Part shown: positions 28,762-41,642 of the stretch, in pieces
Layout of the letters: each line of letters starts with the position of its first letter
How positions within the stretch are numbered: the first letter of the stretch is position 1
Origin: Rhodococcus erythropolis NBRC 15567
GTDB taxonomy: Bacteria; Actinomycetota; Actinomycetes; Mycobacteriales; Mycobacteriaceae
Reading direction: 5' to 3'
DNA: 64,000 nt
Assembly: GCF_001552595.1 (NCBI RefSeq)
Contig: NZ_BCRM01000007.1
Coordinates: 124,001 to 188,000 of the forward strand
Translations under genes and position numbers: made by a program
The notes under the pieces: model-generated
Told to the model about the DNA's origin: nothing
The model's input: the letters and a program-made list of their open reading frames with translations, nothing else
The model's database searches: none

Positions 28762-29214
28762 ATGGCTGAACAGACTCCAGACAACACTGCAACCGCCCCA
28801 GCTCACACGGAGCTTTGGGTCGAACGCACAGGAACCCGCCTCTACACCGGCAAGAGTTCGCGCGGCGCAGAGGTTCTCATCGGCTCCGAATCGGTGCCAG
28901 GAGTCTTCACGCCCGGCGAACTCCTCAAAATTGCACTGGCTGCATGCACCGGGATGAGCTCAGACTTCCCGATCTCTCGCCGCCTCGGTGACAACTACGA
29001 CGCGACGGTCCGAGTGTCCGGTGCCGCCGATCGTGAAAACGAGGTCTACCCGCAGCTCGACGAGGTTCTCGAACTCGACCTCAGTGAGTTGGATGCCGAA
29101 GCGCAGCAGCGCCTCATCACTCTCGTCGAGCGTTCCGTCGACAAGGTGTGCACGGTCGGGCGCACTCTCAAGGCCGGAACCAAGGTCACGCTGTCGTTCG
29201 ACACGGAAGCCTGA
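28762..29214 (+). CDS. OsmC-family protein
   Basis: 150 residues. The OsmC/Ohr fold is indicated by an N-terminal beta-sheet (RTGTRLYTGKSSRGAEVLIG), the central helix with a reactive Cys (PGELLKIALAACTGMSS) and a second Cys near the end (SVDKVCTVGRTL). These two cysteines are the peroxidatic and resolving pair in thiol peroxidases of this family. Substrate unknown. The M. tuberculosis homologue Rv2923c is at the same locus. Its stop overlaps the next start by 1 bp. Confidence 0.88.
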   Translation: MAEQTPDNTATAPAHTELWVERTGTRLYTGKSSRGAEVLIGSESVPGVFTPGELLKIALAACTGMSSDFPISRRLGDNYDATVRVSGAADRENEVYPQLDEVLELDLSELDAEAQQRLITLVERSVDKVCTVGRTLKAGTKVTLSFDTEA

Positions 29215-30137
29215 TGTCCCGCGCCGGCAGTGTTGTCGCTGCGATCGCACTGGGTTCCGTTGTGGCGGTGAGTGCTCCGGCACAGGCCTCGGTCCCGGCC
29301 GACGGCCCGGACGGTGGTTGCGGCAAATGGACGTCGAGCGTCGTGACGACTGGTGCCGGAATGCTCGAGAATCTCGAATTCGACGGCAGCGGATCGATGG
29401 TGTTGTCGCAGTCGGCTCTGATCGGGCCGGGTGCACTGCTGAAAGTGGCGCCGGACGGAACACGGACAACTTTGGTCGGTGACGTCACCGGTCCTGGCGG
29501 GCTGGTCGCGCGTGACGGTTCCGTGTACTTCACCACGGGCAACTCGACTGTCTCGGGTCTGTTCGGAATCGCCGACGGCAGCCTTCGTAAGGTCGACGTC
29601 GCAGACGGATCGGTGACAACGATTGCCGACGGTCTGGTGATGCCGAACGGGCTTGTGCCACTGGACGGTAACCGTTTCCTCACAGCTCGCACCCTGACCC
29701 GGCCGGGGCTCACGGTCATCGACAGTGACGGAACCAGTTCGATCGTTCGTGAGGATCTCGGCACCGTCGACGGCCTCGCACGCTCCGGTTCGACGATCTA
29801 CGTGACGACGACCTTCGACATGGTGACCGCCGTCCACGTCCTCGACGCACACGATCTGGGCGGGCCGGTGCGAACGATCACGCTCCCCGGGTTCGGTCCG
29901 GCAAACATGGCGGACGATCTGACCGTCGGACCGGACGGCGCGTTGTACGTCGCATTCAATGCCGGCGGCAAAGTTGTTCGCGTCGATCCGGATTCAGGAT
30001 CTTCGTGTGAGATCGCCTCGGGTCTGCCGTTCACATCCGCGGTGAAGTTCGGTGCCGGCCCGGGCTGGGACCCCAACTCGCTCTACACCACCGGTTTCCT
30101 CGGCGACGTCCACCGTCTCGAACGTGTGGCGGGCTGA
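29214..30137 (+). CDS. Secreted beta-propeller protein (SMP-30/ScyD-like)
   Basis: 307 residues. A Sec signal peptide ([19 protein letters not shown], residues about 8-25) precedes repeated blades such as [49 protein letters not shown] and [17 protein letters not shown], which resemble SMP-30/gluconolactonase or ScyD/ScyE propellers. One Cys pair (GGCGKW and SCEIAS) may form a disulfide. Substrate not predictable. The ATG overlaps the OsmC stop (TGATG), a transcriptional coupling with no M. tuberculosis counterpart at this locus as far as I recall. Confidence 0.75.
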   Translation: MSRAGSVVAAIALGSVVAVSAPAQASVPADGPDGGCGKWTSSVVTTGAGMLENLEFDGSGSMVLSQSALIGPGALLKVAPDGTRTTLVGDVTGPGGLVARDGSVYFTTGNSTVSGLFGIADGSLRKVDVADGSVTTIADGLVMPNGLVPLDGNRFLTARTLTRPGLTVIDSDGTSSIVREDLGTVDGLARSGSTIYVTTTFDMVTAVHVLDAHDLGGPVRTITLPGFGPANMADDLTVGPDGALYVAFNAGGKVVRVDPDSGSSCEIASGLPFTSAVKFGAGPGWDPNSLYTTGFLGDVHRLERVAG

Positions 30138-30142
30138 ACGTC

Positions 30143-30427
30143 ATGACTGAGACACCGCCTGTGCGGTTGACGGCGTGGGTTCACGGATATGTTCAGGGCG
30201 TCGGGTTCCGGTGGTGGACCAGGGCCCGCGCCCTCGAACTCGGGTTGATCGGATATGCGTCGAATCAGCGTGACGGTCGAGTGCTCGTCGTGGCGGAAGG
30301 CGAACGCACGCAGCTCGAGAAATTGTTGGAGTTGCTTCGCTCGGGAACAACACCGGGCACGGTGGATCTCGTGGTCGACAGCTGGGACCCCGCCAGGGGC
30401 GACCTGACAGGGTTCGTCGAACGCTGA
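30143..30427 (+). CDS. acyP: Acylphosphatase
   Basis: 94-residue ferredoxin-like enzyme hydrolysing acyl phosphates. The catalytic Arg is in [17 protein letters not shown] and the Asn in [11 protein letters not shown]. It sits just upstream of smc, as in mycobacteria. Confidence 0.95.
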   Translation: MTETPPVRLTAWVHGYVQGVGFRWWTRARALELGLIGYASNQRDGRVLVVAEGERTQLEKLLELLRSGTTPGTVDLVVDSWDPARGDLTGFVER

Positions 30428-30439
30428 CCGGTTTGGCGG

Positions 30440-30445
30440 TAAAGT
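30440..30445 (+). promoter_or_regulatory. -10 element 8 nt before smc (leaderless candidate)
   Basis: TAAAGT matches TANNNT and ends 8 nt before the ATG at 30454; the intervening nucleotides are pyrimidines with no ribosome binding site. Confidence 0.45.
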
Positions 30446-30453
30446 TTCCCCCC

Positions 30454-33400
30454 ATGCACCTCAAGAGTCTGACACTCAAGGGATTCAAATCCTTTGCGTC
30501 GGCAACGACTCTTCGGTTCGAGCCGGGGATCACCTGTGTCGTCGGGCCGAACGGCTCGGGTAAATCCAACGTCGTCGATGCGTTGACCTGGGTGATGGGC
30601 GAGCAGGGCGCCAAGGCTCTGCGCGGCGGCAAGATGGAAGACGTCATCTTTGCCGGCACCTCCGGCCGCGCGCCGCTGGGCCGCGCCGAGGTGACCTTGA
30701 CCATCGACAACGCCGACGGCGCGCTCCCGATCGAGTACTCCGAGGTGTCGATCACGCGCCGGATGTTCCGCGACGGCGCGGGGGAGTACGAGATCAACGG
30801 CTCGTCCTGCCGTCTGATGGACGTCCAGGAACTGCTCAGCGACTCCGGTATCGGCCGCGAAATGCATGTCATCGTCGGGCAGGGACGGCTCGCCGCGATC
30901 CTCGAATCCCGCCCCGAGGATCGACGCGCCTTCATCGAAGAAGCCGCGGGAGTCCTCAAACATCGCCGCCGCAAGGAAAAAGCGGTACGCAAGCTCGATT
31001 CCATGCAGGCCAATCTCGCTCGACTCAGTGACCTCACCGCGGAACTGCGTCGGCAACTCAAACCGCTGGGACGCCAGGCCGAGGTTGCTCGGCGAGCACA
31101 GACGGTCCAGGCTGACCTGCGTGATGCCAAGATGCGGTTGGCCGCTGACGACCTGGTGACCCGTCGAACCCAACTCAACGACCAGGCGCAGGACGAGAAA
31201 GCGGCCCGCGAACAGCACAACGAGGTGGCGGCCGCGCTCGACGAGGCCAACCTCGAACTCGGGCGCCAGGAGCAAGCTCTCGCTCGTCTGACTCCGGGAT
31301 CGGAAGCGGCAGCGCAGAGTTGGTTCCAGCTCTCCGCGCTTGCCGAACGAGTCAACGCCACCGTGCGCATCGCCCGCGAGCGTGCACGACATCTCGACTC
31401 CGAACCCGTCGGCAACCGCGGCCAGGACCCGGACGAGATGGAAGCGCGCGCCGAACGTCTTGCGGCCGAGGAGGCCGAACTCCTCGAAGGCGTCGAAATC
31501 GCGCGAGCGGCGTCGGAAGCTGCTCGGGACCAGCTGGCAGCCACCGAAGATGCTGCAGCAGAAGCGGAACGGGCGCACATGGCGGAAGTTCGTGCCGTCG
31601 CCGACCGCCGTGAAGGTCTTGCTCGACTCTCCGGTCAGGTCGACACTCTGCGTACCCGCGTCGAATCCGTCGACGCGGAAGTTTCGCGACTGACCGAGGC
31701 CATCGACGAGGCTCGTCTGCGTGGGGATGCCGCACAAGCCGAGTTCGACACGGTGCAGGAAAGCATCGGGGACCTCGACGCCGGTGAAGTAGGCCTCGAC
31801 ACCAATCATGAACGCGCCGTCGAAGCTCTCGAGATGATCGACGCACGTGTCGAAGAACTTCGTGAGGAAGAAAAGACGAGCGGGCAACGCATAGCTTCGC
31901 TCCGTGCGCGCGTCGAGGCACTGTCGATGGGCTTGCAGCGCAAGGACGGTGGCGGCTGGCTGCTCGAACATCGGCGCGACGACGGCATCACCTCGCTGGT
32001 CGGATTGATTCACGTCGAACCCGGCTACGAAGCTGCCATCGCTGCCGCGATGGGGCCGGCGGCGGACGCCGTCGTGGCGCAGTCGCTGGACTCTGCTCGC
32101 TCCGCTGTTGCAGCGCTGGCAGATCAGGACGGTGGGCGTGCGTCGCTGATCGTGAGCGGTGAACCGGTGATCAAACGCGAGGCCGAGATCGCACCGGGCA
32201 GTCGTCCTGCCGTCGACGTCATCGACTGCCCTGACGAGTTGCGTGCGGGGTTGACCGCAATACTCGATGGCGTTGTCCTGGTCGAGACCCTCGAGGACGC
32301 GATTCGAGTTGTTGCTGACCACAAGGGAATTCGTGCAGTGACGCGTTCCGGCGATCTGCACGGCTCGGGGTGGATGATCGGTGGCTCGGATCGGCAACCC
32401 AGCACGCTGGAGGTACAGGCGGCGATCGACGCGTCAGCAGCGGAACTGGCGGCAACGGAGAGCCGATCCGAGGAACTCGACGCGGCGCTGTCCGGCGCTC
32501 TGGCCGAACAGGCCGCTCGACGCGAGACCGCGGAGCAGACTTTGGCCGCGCTCAACGAGTCGGACGCTGCCATGTCCGCCATTTACGAGCAGTTGGGCAG
32601 ATTGGGGCAAGCAGCACGAGTCGCCCACGCGGAATCCGAGCGGTTGACCGCCCAGCGAGTGCGTGCCGAGGAGGGCCGCGGTGAGTCGCTGACAAAGCTG
32701 GCGGACCTGGAAGAACGTCTGCGTGTGGCCGAAACCGACGGCAGTGCACCGGGACACGGTGCGGAATCGACCGCTGCCGATCGCGAAATGGCCGCAGCAG
32801 CGCTGGCCGAAGTGCGCATAGTCGAAATGGATGCTCGCCTTGCCGTGCGCACCGCCGAAGAACGTGCGGAATCCGTACGCGGAAAGGCTGATTCGCTTCG
32901 CCGCGCCGCTGCTGCCGAACGAGAGGCACGAATTCGCGCCGAGCGGGCTCTGCGCGCCAGAGCGCACGCTGCGGAGGTTGCAGCTGCCGTCGCCGAGTCG
33001 GGGCAGCGCGTGGCGGCCGAACTCGAGGCCGTCGTCGCTGCAGCTCTTGCTCATCGCGACGAGTTGGCTCGGGCCCGCTCCGAGTGCACGGCCAAGCTGG
33101 ATCAGGTCCGCGAGATCGTCCGGGCACTGACCGGACAGCTCGCTTCACTCACCGACGCCGTCCATCGCGACGAGGTTGCGAAGGCTCAGGCAGCGCTGCG
33201 CATCGAACAACTCGAGGAGTCGATCCTCGATCAGTACGGTATCGGCCTCGATGATCTGATCGCCGAGTACGGACCCGACGTCGAACTGCCGCCGACCGCT
33301 CTCGAAATCGAGGAGTACGAGCAGGCCAAGGAGCGCGGCGAGCAGGTAACCGCCCCCGCTCCGCTTCCGTACGATCGTGCGACTCAGGAACGGCGCGCGA

Positions 33401-34041
33401 AGCGGGCGGAGAAAGACCTCGCCACCCTCGGCAAGGTCAATCCGCTGGCGCTCGAGGAATTTGCAGCTCTCGAGGAGCGGTACACCTTCCTCTCCACTCA
33501 ATTGGAGGACGTCAAGACCGCCCGTAAGGACCTTCTTGCTGTGGTCGCAGACGTGGACGCACGAATCCTGCAGGTGTTCACCGAGGCCTATGCCGACGTC
33601 GAGCGGGAGTTCGTGGGCGTGTTCGAGAAATTGTTCCCCGGGGGAGAAGGACGACTGGTTCTCACCGATCCGTCGGACATGCTGACCACAGGCATCGAAG
33701 TCGAGGCGCGTCCGCCCGGTAAGAAGGTCAAGCGGTTGTCGTTGCTGTCGGGCGGCGAGAAGTCGTTGACCGCGGTGGCCATGCTGGTCGCGATCTTCCG
33801 GGCACGCCCGTCCCCGTTCTACGTGATGGACGAGGTCGAGGCGGCGTTGGACGACACCAACCTGCGGCGGCTGATCGGACTCTTCGAACAATTGCGGGAG
33901 AAGTCGCAGTTGATTGTGATCACTCACCAGAAACCGACGATGGAAATCGCCGACGCGTTGTACGGAGTCAGCATGCGCGGCGACGGCATCACCACCGTGA
34001 TTTCGCAGCGACTTCGCGGTCAAGACATGGCCTCGACGTAA
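30454..34041 (+). CDS. smc: Chromosome segregation/condensin ATPase SMC
   Basis: 1195 residues. Walker A GPNGSGKS is at residues 31-38; the coiled-coil arms run from about 170-500 and 690-1010; the hinge lies between at about 500-670 ([20 protein letters not shown]). The C-terminal head has [14 protein letters not shown] and [11 protein letters not shown]. It loops and compacts the chromosome with ScpA and ScpB. ATG at 30454 starts directly at [14 protein letters not shown]; a TTG at 30433 would add seven unsupported residues. Confidence 0.98.
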   Translation: MHLKSLTLKGFKSFASATTLRFEPGITCVVGPNGSGKSNVVDALTWVMGEQGAKALRGGKMEDVIFAGTSGRAPLGRAEVTLTIDNADGALPIEYSEVSITRRMFRDGAGEYEINGSSCRLMDVQELLSDSGIGREMHVIVGQGRLAAILESRPEDRRAFIEEAAGVLKHRRRKEKAVRKLDSMQANLARLSDLTAELRRQLKPLGRQAEVARRAQTVQADLRDAKMRLAADDLVTRRTQLNDQAQDEKAAREQHNEVAAALDEANLELGRQEQALARLTPGSEAAAQSWFQLSALAERVNATVRIARERARHLDSEPVGNRGQDPDEMEARAERLAAEEAELLEGVEIARAASEAARDQLAATEDAAAEAERAHMAEVRAVADRREGLARLSGQVDTLRTRVESVDAEVSRLTEAIDEARLRGDAAQAEFDTVQESIGDLDAGEVGLDTNHERAVEALEMIDARVEELREEEKTSGQRIASLRARVEALSMGLQRKDGGGWLLEHRRDDGITSLVGLIHVEPGYEAAIAAAMGPAADAVVAQSLDSARSAVAALADQDGGRASLIVSGEPVIKREAEIAPGSRPAVDVIDCPDELRAGLTAILDGVVLVETLEDAIRVVADHKGIRAVTRSGDLHGSGWMIGGSDRQPSTLEVQAAIDASAAELAATESRSEELDAALSGALAEQAARRETAEQTLAALNESDAAMSAIYEQLGRLGQAARVAHAESERLTAQRVRAEEGRGESLTKLADLEERLRVAETDGSAPGHGAESTAADREMAAAALAEVRIVEMDARLAVRTAEERAESVRGKADSLRRAAAAEREARIRAERALRARAHAAEVAAAVAESGQRVAAELEAVVAAALAHRDELARARSECTAKLDQVREIVRALTGQLASLTDAVHRDEVAKAQAALRIEQLEESILDQYGIGLDDLIAEYGPDVELPPTALEIEEYEQAKERGEQVTAPAPLPYDRATQERRAKRAEKDLATLGKVNPLALEEFAALEERYTFLSTQLEDVKTARKDLLAVVADVDARILQVFTEAYADVEREFVGVFEKLFPGGEGRLVLTDPSDMLTTGIEVEARPPGKKVKRLSLLSGGEKSLTAVAMLVAIFRARPSPFYVMDEVEAALDDTNLRRLIGLFEQLREKSQLIVITHQKPTMEIADALYGVSMRGDGITTVISQRLRGQDMAST

Positions 34042-34071
34042 GCCCTGCTCACTTTCCGGGTCGGAGCCTGA

Positions 34072-34077
34072 AACAAT
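34072..34077 (+). promoter_or_regulatory. -10-like element 6 nt before ftsY (leaderless candidate)
   Basis: AACAAT in the context CTGAAACAATGGG ends 6 nt before the GTG at 34084. The context resembles the CTGGCACAATGGA of the rpsP and rplS promoters. Its first bases deviate from TANNNT, so support is moderate. Confidence 0.4.
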
Positions 34078-34083
34078 GGGCCG

Positions 34084-35547
34084 GTGACTACCCAGGCTTG
34101 GATCATCATCGCGGCTGTAGCGGCCGTACTACTCGTCGTTCTCGTTGCCGGATTCCTGCGCTACCGCAAGGGGCAGGTCTCGCTGAAGGCGCCCGAGACG
34201 AAGCCGGAGCTCGGCACCCCCGAGAAGGACAAGTCAGGCGGCTACAAGGCCGGTGGCGGGTTCAACTTCAGTCAAGGCTCGACGGCAACGGCGCCACCTC
34301 CGGTGGTTCCGACGCCGCCGGTCGCGGAGAAGCCGCCTGTCGTCGAAAAACCTGTCGTCGAAGAACCGGTCGTCGAAGAACCTGTTGCTGAGAAGCCGGC
34401 TGTCGTCGAGGAGCCGGTTGTCGAAGAACCCGCTGTTGTCGAGGAACCGGTTGTCGAAGAGCCGGTAATCGAAAAGCCGGTCGTAGAAGAACCACCAGTA
34501 GCAGAACCTGTTGTCGAAGAACCTGTCGTTCCCGAACCTGCAGTCGTACCCGAGCCCGTCGTAGTTCCCGAGCCCGTTGTAGTTCCTGAACCCGTCGAGC
34601 CTGCACCGCTCGTGTTGGACGAGATCGACCCGACCGAAGGCCGGCTGGACCGACTGCGCGGGCGCCTCTCCCGCTCGCAGTCAGCGGTCGGCAAGAGCTT
34701 GCTCGGTCTGCTCGGTGGCGGCGATCTGGACGAGGACTCGTGGGAAGAAGTCGAGGACACCCTTCTCATCGCAGACCTCGGCTCCGCGACCACGGAAAAG
34801 GTTGTCACGAAGCTTCGTGAGCAGATGGCGGCCCGCAGCGTCCGGACCGAGGCTGCCGCCCGCGCCCTTCTGCGCGAGGTGTTGATCGCCGAACTGCGTC
34901 CCGAACTGGACCGCTCCATCCGCGCATTGCCGCATGATGATCACCCGGCTGTTCTGCTCGTCGTCGGCGTCAACGGGACCGGCAAGACAACGACCACCGG
35001 CAAGCTGGCTCGCGTGCTCGTCGCCGACGGTCGTCGCGTCGTGCTCGGTGCCGCGGACACGTTCCGCGCGGCCGCCGCCGATCAGCTCCAGACGTGGGCC
35101 GAGCGTGTCGGCGCTGAAGTTGTTCGTGGCAAGGAGGGTGGCGATCCCGCTGCGATTGCCTTCGACGCGGTCTCACGGGGCATCGCGGACGGCGTGGACG
35201 TGGTCCTCATCGACACCGCCGGCCGCCTGCACACCAAGACCGGCCTGATGGACGAGCTCGGCAAGGTCAAGCGGGTCATCGAGAAGAAGGCGTCGGTCGA
35301 CGACGTTCTGCTGGTTCTCGATGCGACGGTCGGCCAGAACGGACTGGCACAGGCTCGAGTGTTCGCGGAGGTCGTGGACATCACCGGCGTCGTACTGACC
35401 AAGCTGGACGGAACCGCCAAGGGCGGAATCGTCTTCCAGGTTCAGCATGAACTGGGTGTGCCGGTGAAGTTGGTCGGTCTCGGTGAAGGTGCCGACGACC
35501 TGGCGCCCTTCGAGCCGGGTGCGTTCGTCGACGCCCTGCTGGGCTGA
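34084..35547 (+). CDS. ftsY: Signal recognition particle receptor FtsY
   Basis: 487 residues. A membrane helix at residues about 5-26 ([20 protein letters not shown]) anchors the protein. Residues about 65-180 are an acidic linker of [10 protein letters not shown] repeats. The NG GTPase domain follows (about 195-487) with [24 protein letters not shown] and [10 protein letters not shown]. It docks SRP-ribosome complexes at the membrane together with Ffh, encoded 4.5 kb downstream. GTG at 34084 places the helix at the start. A hairpin follows the stop. Confidence 0.97.
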   Translation: MTTQAWIIIAAVAAVLLVVLVAGFLRYRKGQVSLKAPETKPELGTPEKDKSGGYKAGGGFNFSQGSTATAPPPVVPTPPVAEKPPVVEKPVVEEPVVEEPVAEKPAVVEEPVVEEPAVVEEPVVEEPVIEKPVVEEPPVAEPVVEEPVVPEPAVVPEPVVVPEPVVVPEPVEPAPLVLDEIDPTEGRLDRLRGRLSRSQSAVGKSLLGLLGGGDLDEDSWEEVEDTLLIADLGSATTEKVVTKLREQMAARSVRTEAAARALLREVLIAELRPELDRSIRALPHDDHPAVLLVVGVNGTGKTTTTGKLARVLVADGRRVVLGAADTFRAAAADQLQTWAERVGAEVVRGKEGGDPAAIAFDAVSRGIADGVDVVLIDTAGRLHTKTGLMDELGKVKRVIEKKASVDDVLLVLDATVGQNGLAQARVFAEVVDITGVVLTKLDGTAKGGIVFQVQHELGVPVKLVGLGEGADDLAPFEPGAFVDALLG

Positions 35548-35554
35548 CGCCCCC

Positions 35555-35594
35555 GTGCGCCTTTTTGGTAGCGCGAACTACCGAAAAGGCGCAC
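35555..35594 (+). terminator. Hairpin terminator after ftsY
   Basis: GTGCGCCTTTT-GGTAG pairs with CTACC-GAAAAGGCGCAC around a short loop (35555-35594), 7 bp after the ftsY stop. It separates ftsY from the nitrogen module. Confidence 0.75.
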
Positions 35595-35648
35595 AGGGTC
35601 GGTAGAACCCGCTGGCGAAACCTGTTTGCAACAAAGTTGGGCAATTGG

Positions 35649-35664
35649 TTCACGTCTGCGAAAC
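35649..35664 (+). promoter_or_regulatory. GlnR-like box upstream of amtB
   Basis: TTCAC, 6 nt, GAAAC matches the actinobacterial GlnR half-site pattern gTnAC-n6-GaAAc at all but the first base, 86 bp before the amtB start. A second, weaker GAAAC lies 40 bp upstream. GlnR activates amtB-glnB-glnD under nitrogen limitation in mycobacteria and Streptomyces; binding here is inferred. Confidence 0.5.
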
Positions 35665-35749
35665 GCGACAGCGCCATGGACGAAACACCAGCCCAGCACT
35701 CTTCTCCTTAACGACGTGCTGCCCGGCACGTGCGACTAGGAGGTAGTAA

Positions 35750-37054
35750 GTGAGTACCGACGATTTGTTGGCGAACTCCGGTAACGCCGCATGGATGCTG
35801 ATGGCTGCATCTCTGGTCTTGCTGATGACACCCGGCCTCGCTTTCTTCTACGGCGGGATGTCTCGGTCCAAGTCCGTCCTGAACATGATGATGATGTCCT
35901 TCGGGGCCATGGCCGTCATCGGCGTCATCTACGTTCTGTGGGGATGGTCGATGTCCTACGGCACCGAGAACATCGGGGGCATTTTTGCCAACCCGTTCGA
36001 GTTCTTCGGCCTCAAGAACAGCATCACCGATGCTGACGGCAACTTCATCGCCGGCGCGTGGGGCTACCCCAACGTCATCGACATCGCGTTCCAGGTGACA
36101 TTCGCGATCATCACCACCGCCCTTATCAGTGGTGCCCTGGCCGAGCGGGTCAAGTTCGGCACCTGGCTGCTGTTCTCGGGTATCTGGGTCACCGTCGTCT
36201 ACTTCCCCCTCGCACACATGGTGTGGGGCGGCGGACTCCTCTCGGGCTCCGAGGACGGCATCGCGGCAAAGCTCTTCGGCACCACGGTCAACGACGACGG
36301 AGTCACCGTCGCCAACGTCGCTCCGATCGACTTCGCCGGTGGCACAGTCGTTCACATCAACGCGGGTATGGCCGGTCTGGTCCTCGCCCTCATCGTCGGC
36401 AAGCGTCTCGGCTTCGGCAAGACCGCCTTCCGTCCGCACAACCTGCCCTTCGTGATGCTCGGCGCAGCACTTCTCTGGTTCGGTTGGTTCGGCTTCAACG
36501 CCGGCTCGGCATTCGCCGCCGACGGTAACGCCGGTCTCGCCTGGGTCAACACGACCACCGCGACGTGTGCCGCAGTCCTGGCCTGGCTCGCCACCGAGCG
36601 TATTCGTGACGGTCACGCCACCAGCCTCGGCGCAGCTTCCGGTGCGGTCGCCGGTCTGGTCGCCATCACCCCTGCTGCCGGTGCGCTCAACCCGGTCGGT
36701 TCCATCTTCCTCGGCGCCGTAGCCGGCATCCTGTCCGCTCTCGCAGTCGGCCTGAAGTTCCGCTTCGGCTTCGACGACTCGCTCGACGTCGTCGGTGTGC
36801 ACCTTGTCTCCGGCCTGTGGGGCACGATCGGTATCGGATTCTTCGGCACCGCAACCGGCCTCTTCTACGGCGGCGACTACAAGCAACTGGTGGTTCAGAT
36901 CGTGATCGCACTCGCAGCACTCGTCTTCACCGGCGTTCTGACGACGATCATCGGCTTCGCACTCAAGCCCCTGGGCTGGCGAATCTCGGCCGAGGACGAG
37001 GCACGCGGCATCGATGAGACCGAACACGCAGAGACCGCATACGACCTCGCGTGA
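35750..37054 (+). CDS. amtB: Ammonium transporter AmtB
   Basis: 434-residue Amt/MEP/Rh channel with about 11 membrane helices. The pore twin-His regions are GGTVVHINAGMAGLV and VGVHLVSGLWGTIG; FFYGGMSRSKSVLNMMMMSF is a conserved helix 1 motif, and the hydrophilic C-terminus LGWRISAEDEARGIDETEHAE is the PII-contact tail. GTG at 35750 follows AGGAGG. First gene of amtB-glnB-glnD; PII (GlnB) is expected to gate it. Confidence 0.98.
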   Translation: MSTDDLLANSGNAAWMLMAASLVLLMTPGLAFFYGGMSRSKSVLNMMMMSFGAMAVIGVIYVLWGWSMSYGTENIGGIFANPFEFFGLKNSITDADGNFIAGAWGYPNVIDIAFQVTFAIITTALISGALAERVKFGTWLLFSGIWVTVVYFPLAHMVWGGGLLSGSEDGIAAKLFGTTVNDDGVTVANVAPIDFAGGTVVHINAGMAGLVLALIVGKRLGFGKTAFRPHNLPFVMLGAALLWFGWFGFNAGSAFAADGNAGLAWVNTTTATCAAVLAWLATERIRDGHATSLGAASGAVAGLVAITPAAGALNPVGSIFLGAVAGILSALAVGLKFRFGFDDSLDVVGVHLVSGLWGTIGIGFFGTATGLFYGGDYKQLVVQIVIALAALVFTGVLTTIIGFALKPLGWRISAEDEARGIDETEHAETAYDLA

Positions 37055-37074
37055 TCAGCACGTGATTAAAGTGA

Positions 37075-39946
<2,872 letters not shown>

Positions 39947-39964
39947 CGGACCGGTTTCGGCAGT

Positions 39965-39998
39965 TACGCCCGCATCGGCTGGGATCGGTGCGGGCGTA
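39965..39998 (+). terminator. Hairpin after glnD
   Basis: TACGCCCGCATCG and CGGTGCGGGCGTA form a 13-bp stem (one G-T pair) with an 8-nt loop, 18 bp after the glnD stop and without a T run. Confidence 0.6.
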
Positions 39999-40061
39999 GC
40001 GGCTAGGCTGGTGCCCGAGAATATCCACGGCTAACTCGCACGACCTTCAGGAGCGCACTCG

Positions 40062-41639
40062 GTGTTCGAATCCCTTTCCGACAGATTGACCGGATCTCTC
40101 AAGGATCTGCGTGGCAAGGGTCGTCTGTCCGGCGCCGACATCGACGCTACGGCCCGCGAGATCCGCCTTGCCCTGCTCGAGGCCGACGTCGCGCTTCCCG
40201 TAGTGCGCAGCTTCATCGCCAAGATCAAGGAACGCGCCAAGGGCGCCGAGGTCTCGGGTGCACTGAACCCGGCTCAGCAGGTCGTCAAGATCGTCAACGA
40301 AGAGCTGGTCGAGGTTCTCGGCGGCGAAACTCGTCGACTCCAGTTCGCCAAGACTCCGCCGACGGTCATCATGTTGGCCGGTCTGCAGGGTTCCGGTAAG
40401 ACCACGCTGGCCGGAAAGTTGGCCAAGTGGCTCAAGGACCAGGGGCACACGCCCCTCCTCGTCGCCTGTGACCTTCAACGTCCCGGCGCCGTCACTCAGC
40501 TTCAGATCGTCGGTGAGCGTGCGGGCGCTGCAGTCTTCGCGCCGCATCCCGGTACCTCCATCGGCGGCGGCGAAAACGCACTGGGCGTGTCCGCAGCCGA
40601 CCCCGTCGAGGTCGCCCGCGCCGGCGTCGAAGAAGCACGCAACAAGCATTACGACGTCGTGATCGTCGACACCGCCGGTCGCCTCGGTATCGACTCGGAG
40701 CTGATGGCGCAGGCCGCCGGTATCCGTGACGCCGTCAACCCGGACGAGACCATCTTCGTCCTCGACGCCATGATCGGTCAGGACGCGGTCAGTACCGCCG
40801 ACGCGTTCCGTGAGGGAGTCGGCATCACCGGTGTCGTCCTCACCAAGCTCGACGGCGACGCCCGCGGTGGTGCCGCACTGAGCGTCCGCGAGGTCACCGG
40901 CCAGCCGATCCTCTTCGCGTCCACCGGCGAGAAGCTCGAAGACTTCGACGTCTTCCACCCCGATCGCATGGCCAGCCGGATCCTCGGTATGGGCGATGTC
41001 CTGAGCCTCATCGAGCAGGCCGAGCAGGTTTTCGACGCCGATCAGGCCGAAGCGACCGCAGCGAAGATCGGTTCCGGTCAGCTCACCCTCGAAGACTTCC
41101 TCGATCAGATGATGGCCGTCCGCAAGATGGGCCCGATCGGCAACCTCCTCGGCATGCTGCCGGGTGCCGGCGGCATGAAGGACGCGCTGGCCAACGTCGA
41201 CGAGAAGCAACTCGATCGCATTCAGGCCATCATCCGCGGTATGACGCCGGCCGAGCGCGACGATCCGAAGATCATCAACGCCTCACGCCGACTGCGCATC
41301 GCGAACGGTTCGGGCGTCAAGGTTTCCGACGTCAACCAGTTGGTGGATCGCTTCTTCGAAGCCCGCAAGATGATGGCTGCCATGGCCGGCCGTATGGGCA
41401 TGCCCGGCGCGCGTAAGCAGGTTCGCAGCAAGAAGGGCAAGAAGGGCAAGAAGGGCGGCAAGGGCCCGACGCAGCCCAAGATGCGCGGAGGATTCCCCGG
41501 CATGGGCGGATTCCCGGGTATGCCCGGCGGAATGCCGGCCGGTATGCCCGACCTGTCGAACATGCCCAAGGGTCTCGATCAGTTGCCGCCCGGACTGGAA
41601 GGCATCGATCTTTCCCAGCTCAAGCTGCCCAAGAAGTAG
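40062..41639 (+). CDS. ffh: Signal recognition particle protein Ffh
   Basis: 525 residues. The NG GTPase domain (1-295) has GLQGSGKTTLAGKLA, DTAGRLGID and TKLDGDARGG; the Met-rich M domain (about 300-435) binds 4.5S RNA and signal peptides (GNLLGMLPG). A Gly/Met/Pro-rich tail with repeats such as GGFPGMGGFPGMPGGMP ends the protein. Partner of FtsY. Start GTG at 40062 with AGGAGC upstream. Confidence 0.97.
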   Translation: MFESLSDRLTGSLKDLRGKGRLSGADIDATAREIRLALLEADVALPVVRSFIAKIKERAKGAEVSGALNPAQQVVKIVNEELVEVLGGETRRLQFAKTPPTVIMLAGLQGSGKTTLAGKLAKWLKDQGHTPLLVACDLQRPGAVTQLQIVGERAGAAVFAPHPGTSIGGGENALGVSAADPVEVARAGVEEARNKHYDVVIVDTAGRLGIDSELMAQAAGIRDAVNPDETIFVLDAMIGQDAVSTADAFREGVGITGVVLTKLDGDARGGAALSVREVTGQPILFASTGEKLEDFDVFHPDRMASRILGMGDVLSLIEQAEQVFDADQAEATAAKIGSGQLTLEDFLDQMMAVRKMGPIGNLLGMLPGAGGMKDALANVDEKQLDRIQAIIRGMTPAERDDPKIINASRRLRIANGSGVKVSDVNQLVDRFFEARKMMAAMAGRMGMPGARKQVRSKKGKKGKKGGKGPTQPKMRGGFPGMGGFPGMPGGMPAGMPDLSNMPKGLDQLPPGLEGIDLSQLKLPKK

Positions 41640-41642
41640 TCG

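Noticed and set aside
30141..32397. Minus-strand frames of 479 and 710 codons opposite smc
   Set aside because: Antisense to conserved SMC head and coiled-coil coding sequence; Ser/Arg-rich nonsense composition.
34253..34606. [10 protein letters not shown] repeats in ftsY considered as a possible foreign insertion
   Set aside because: Acidic repetitive linkers between the membrane anchor and NG domain are normal in actinobacterial FtsY.
35708..37027. 439-codon minus-strand frame opposite amtB
   Set aside because: Acidic antisense translation of a membrane channel gene; AmtB on the plus strand is unambiguous.
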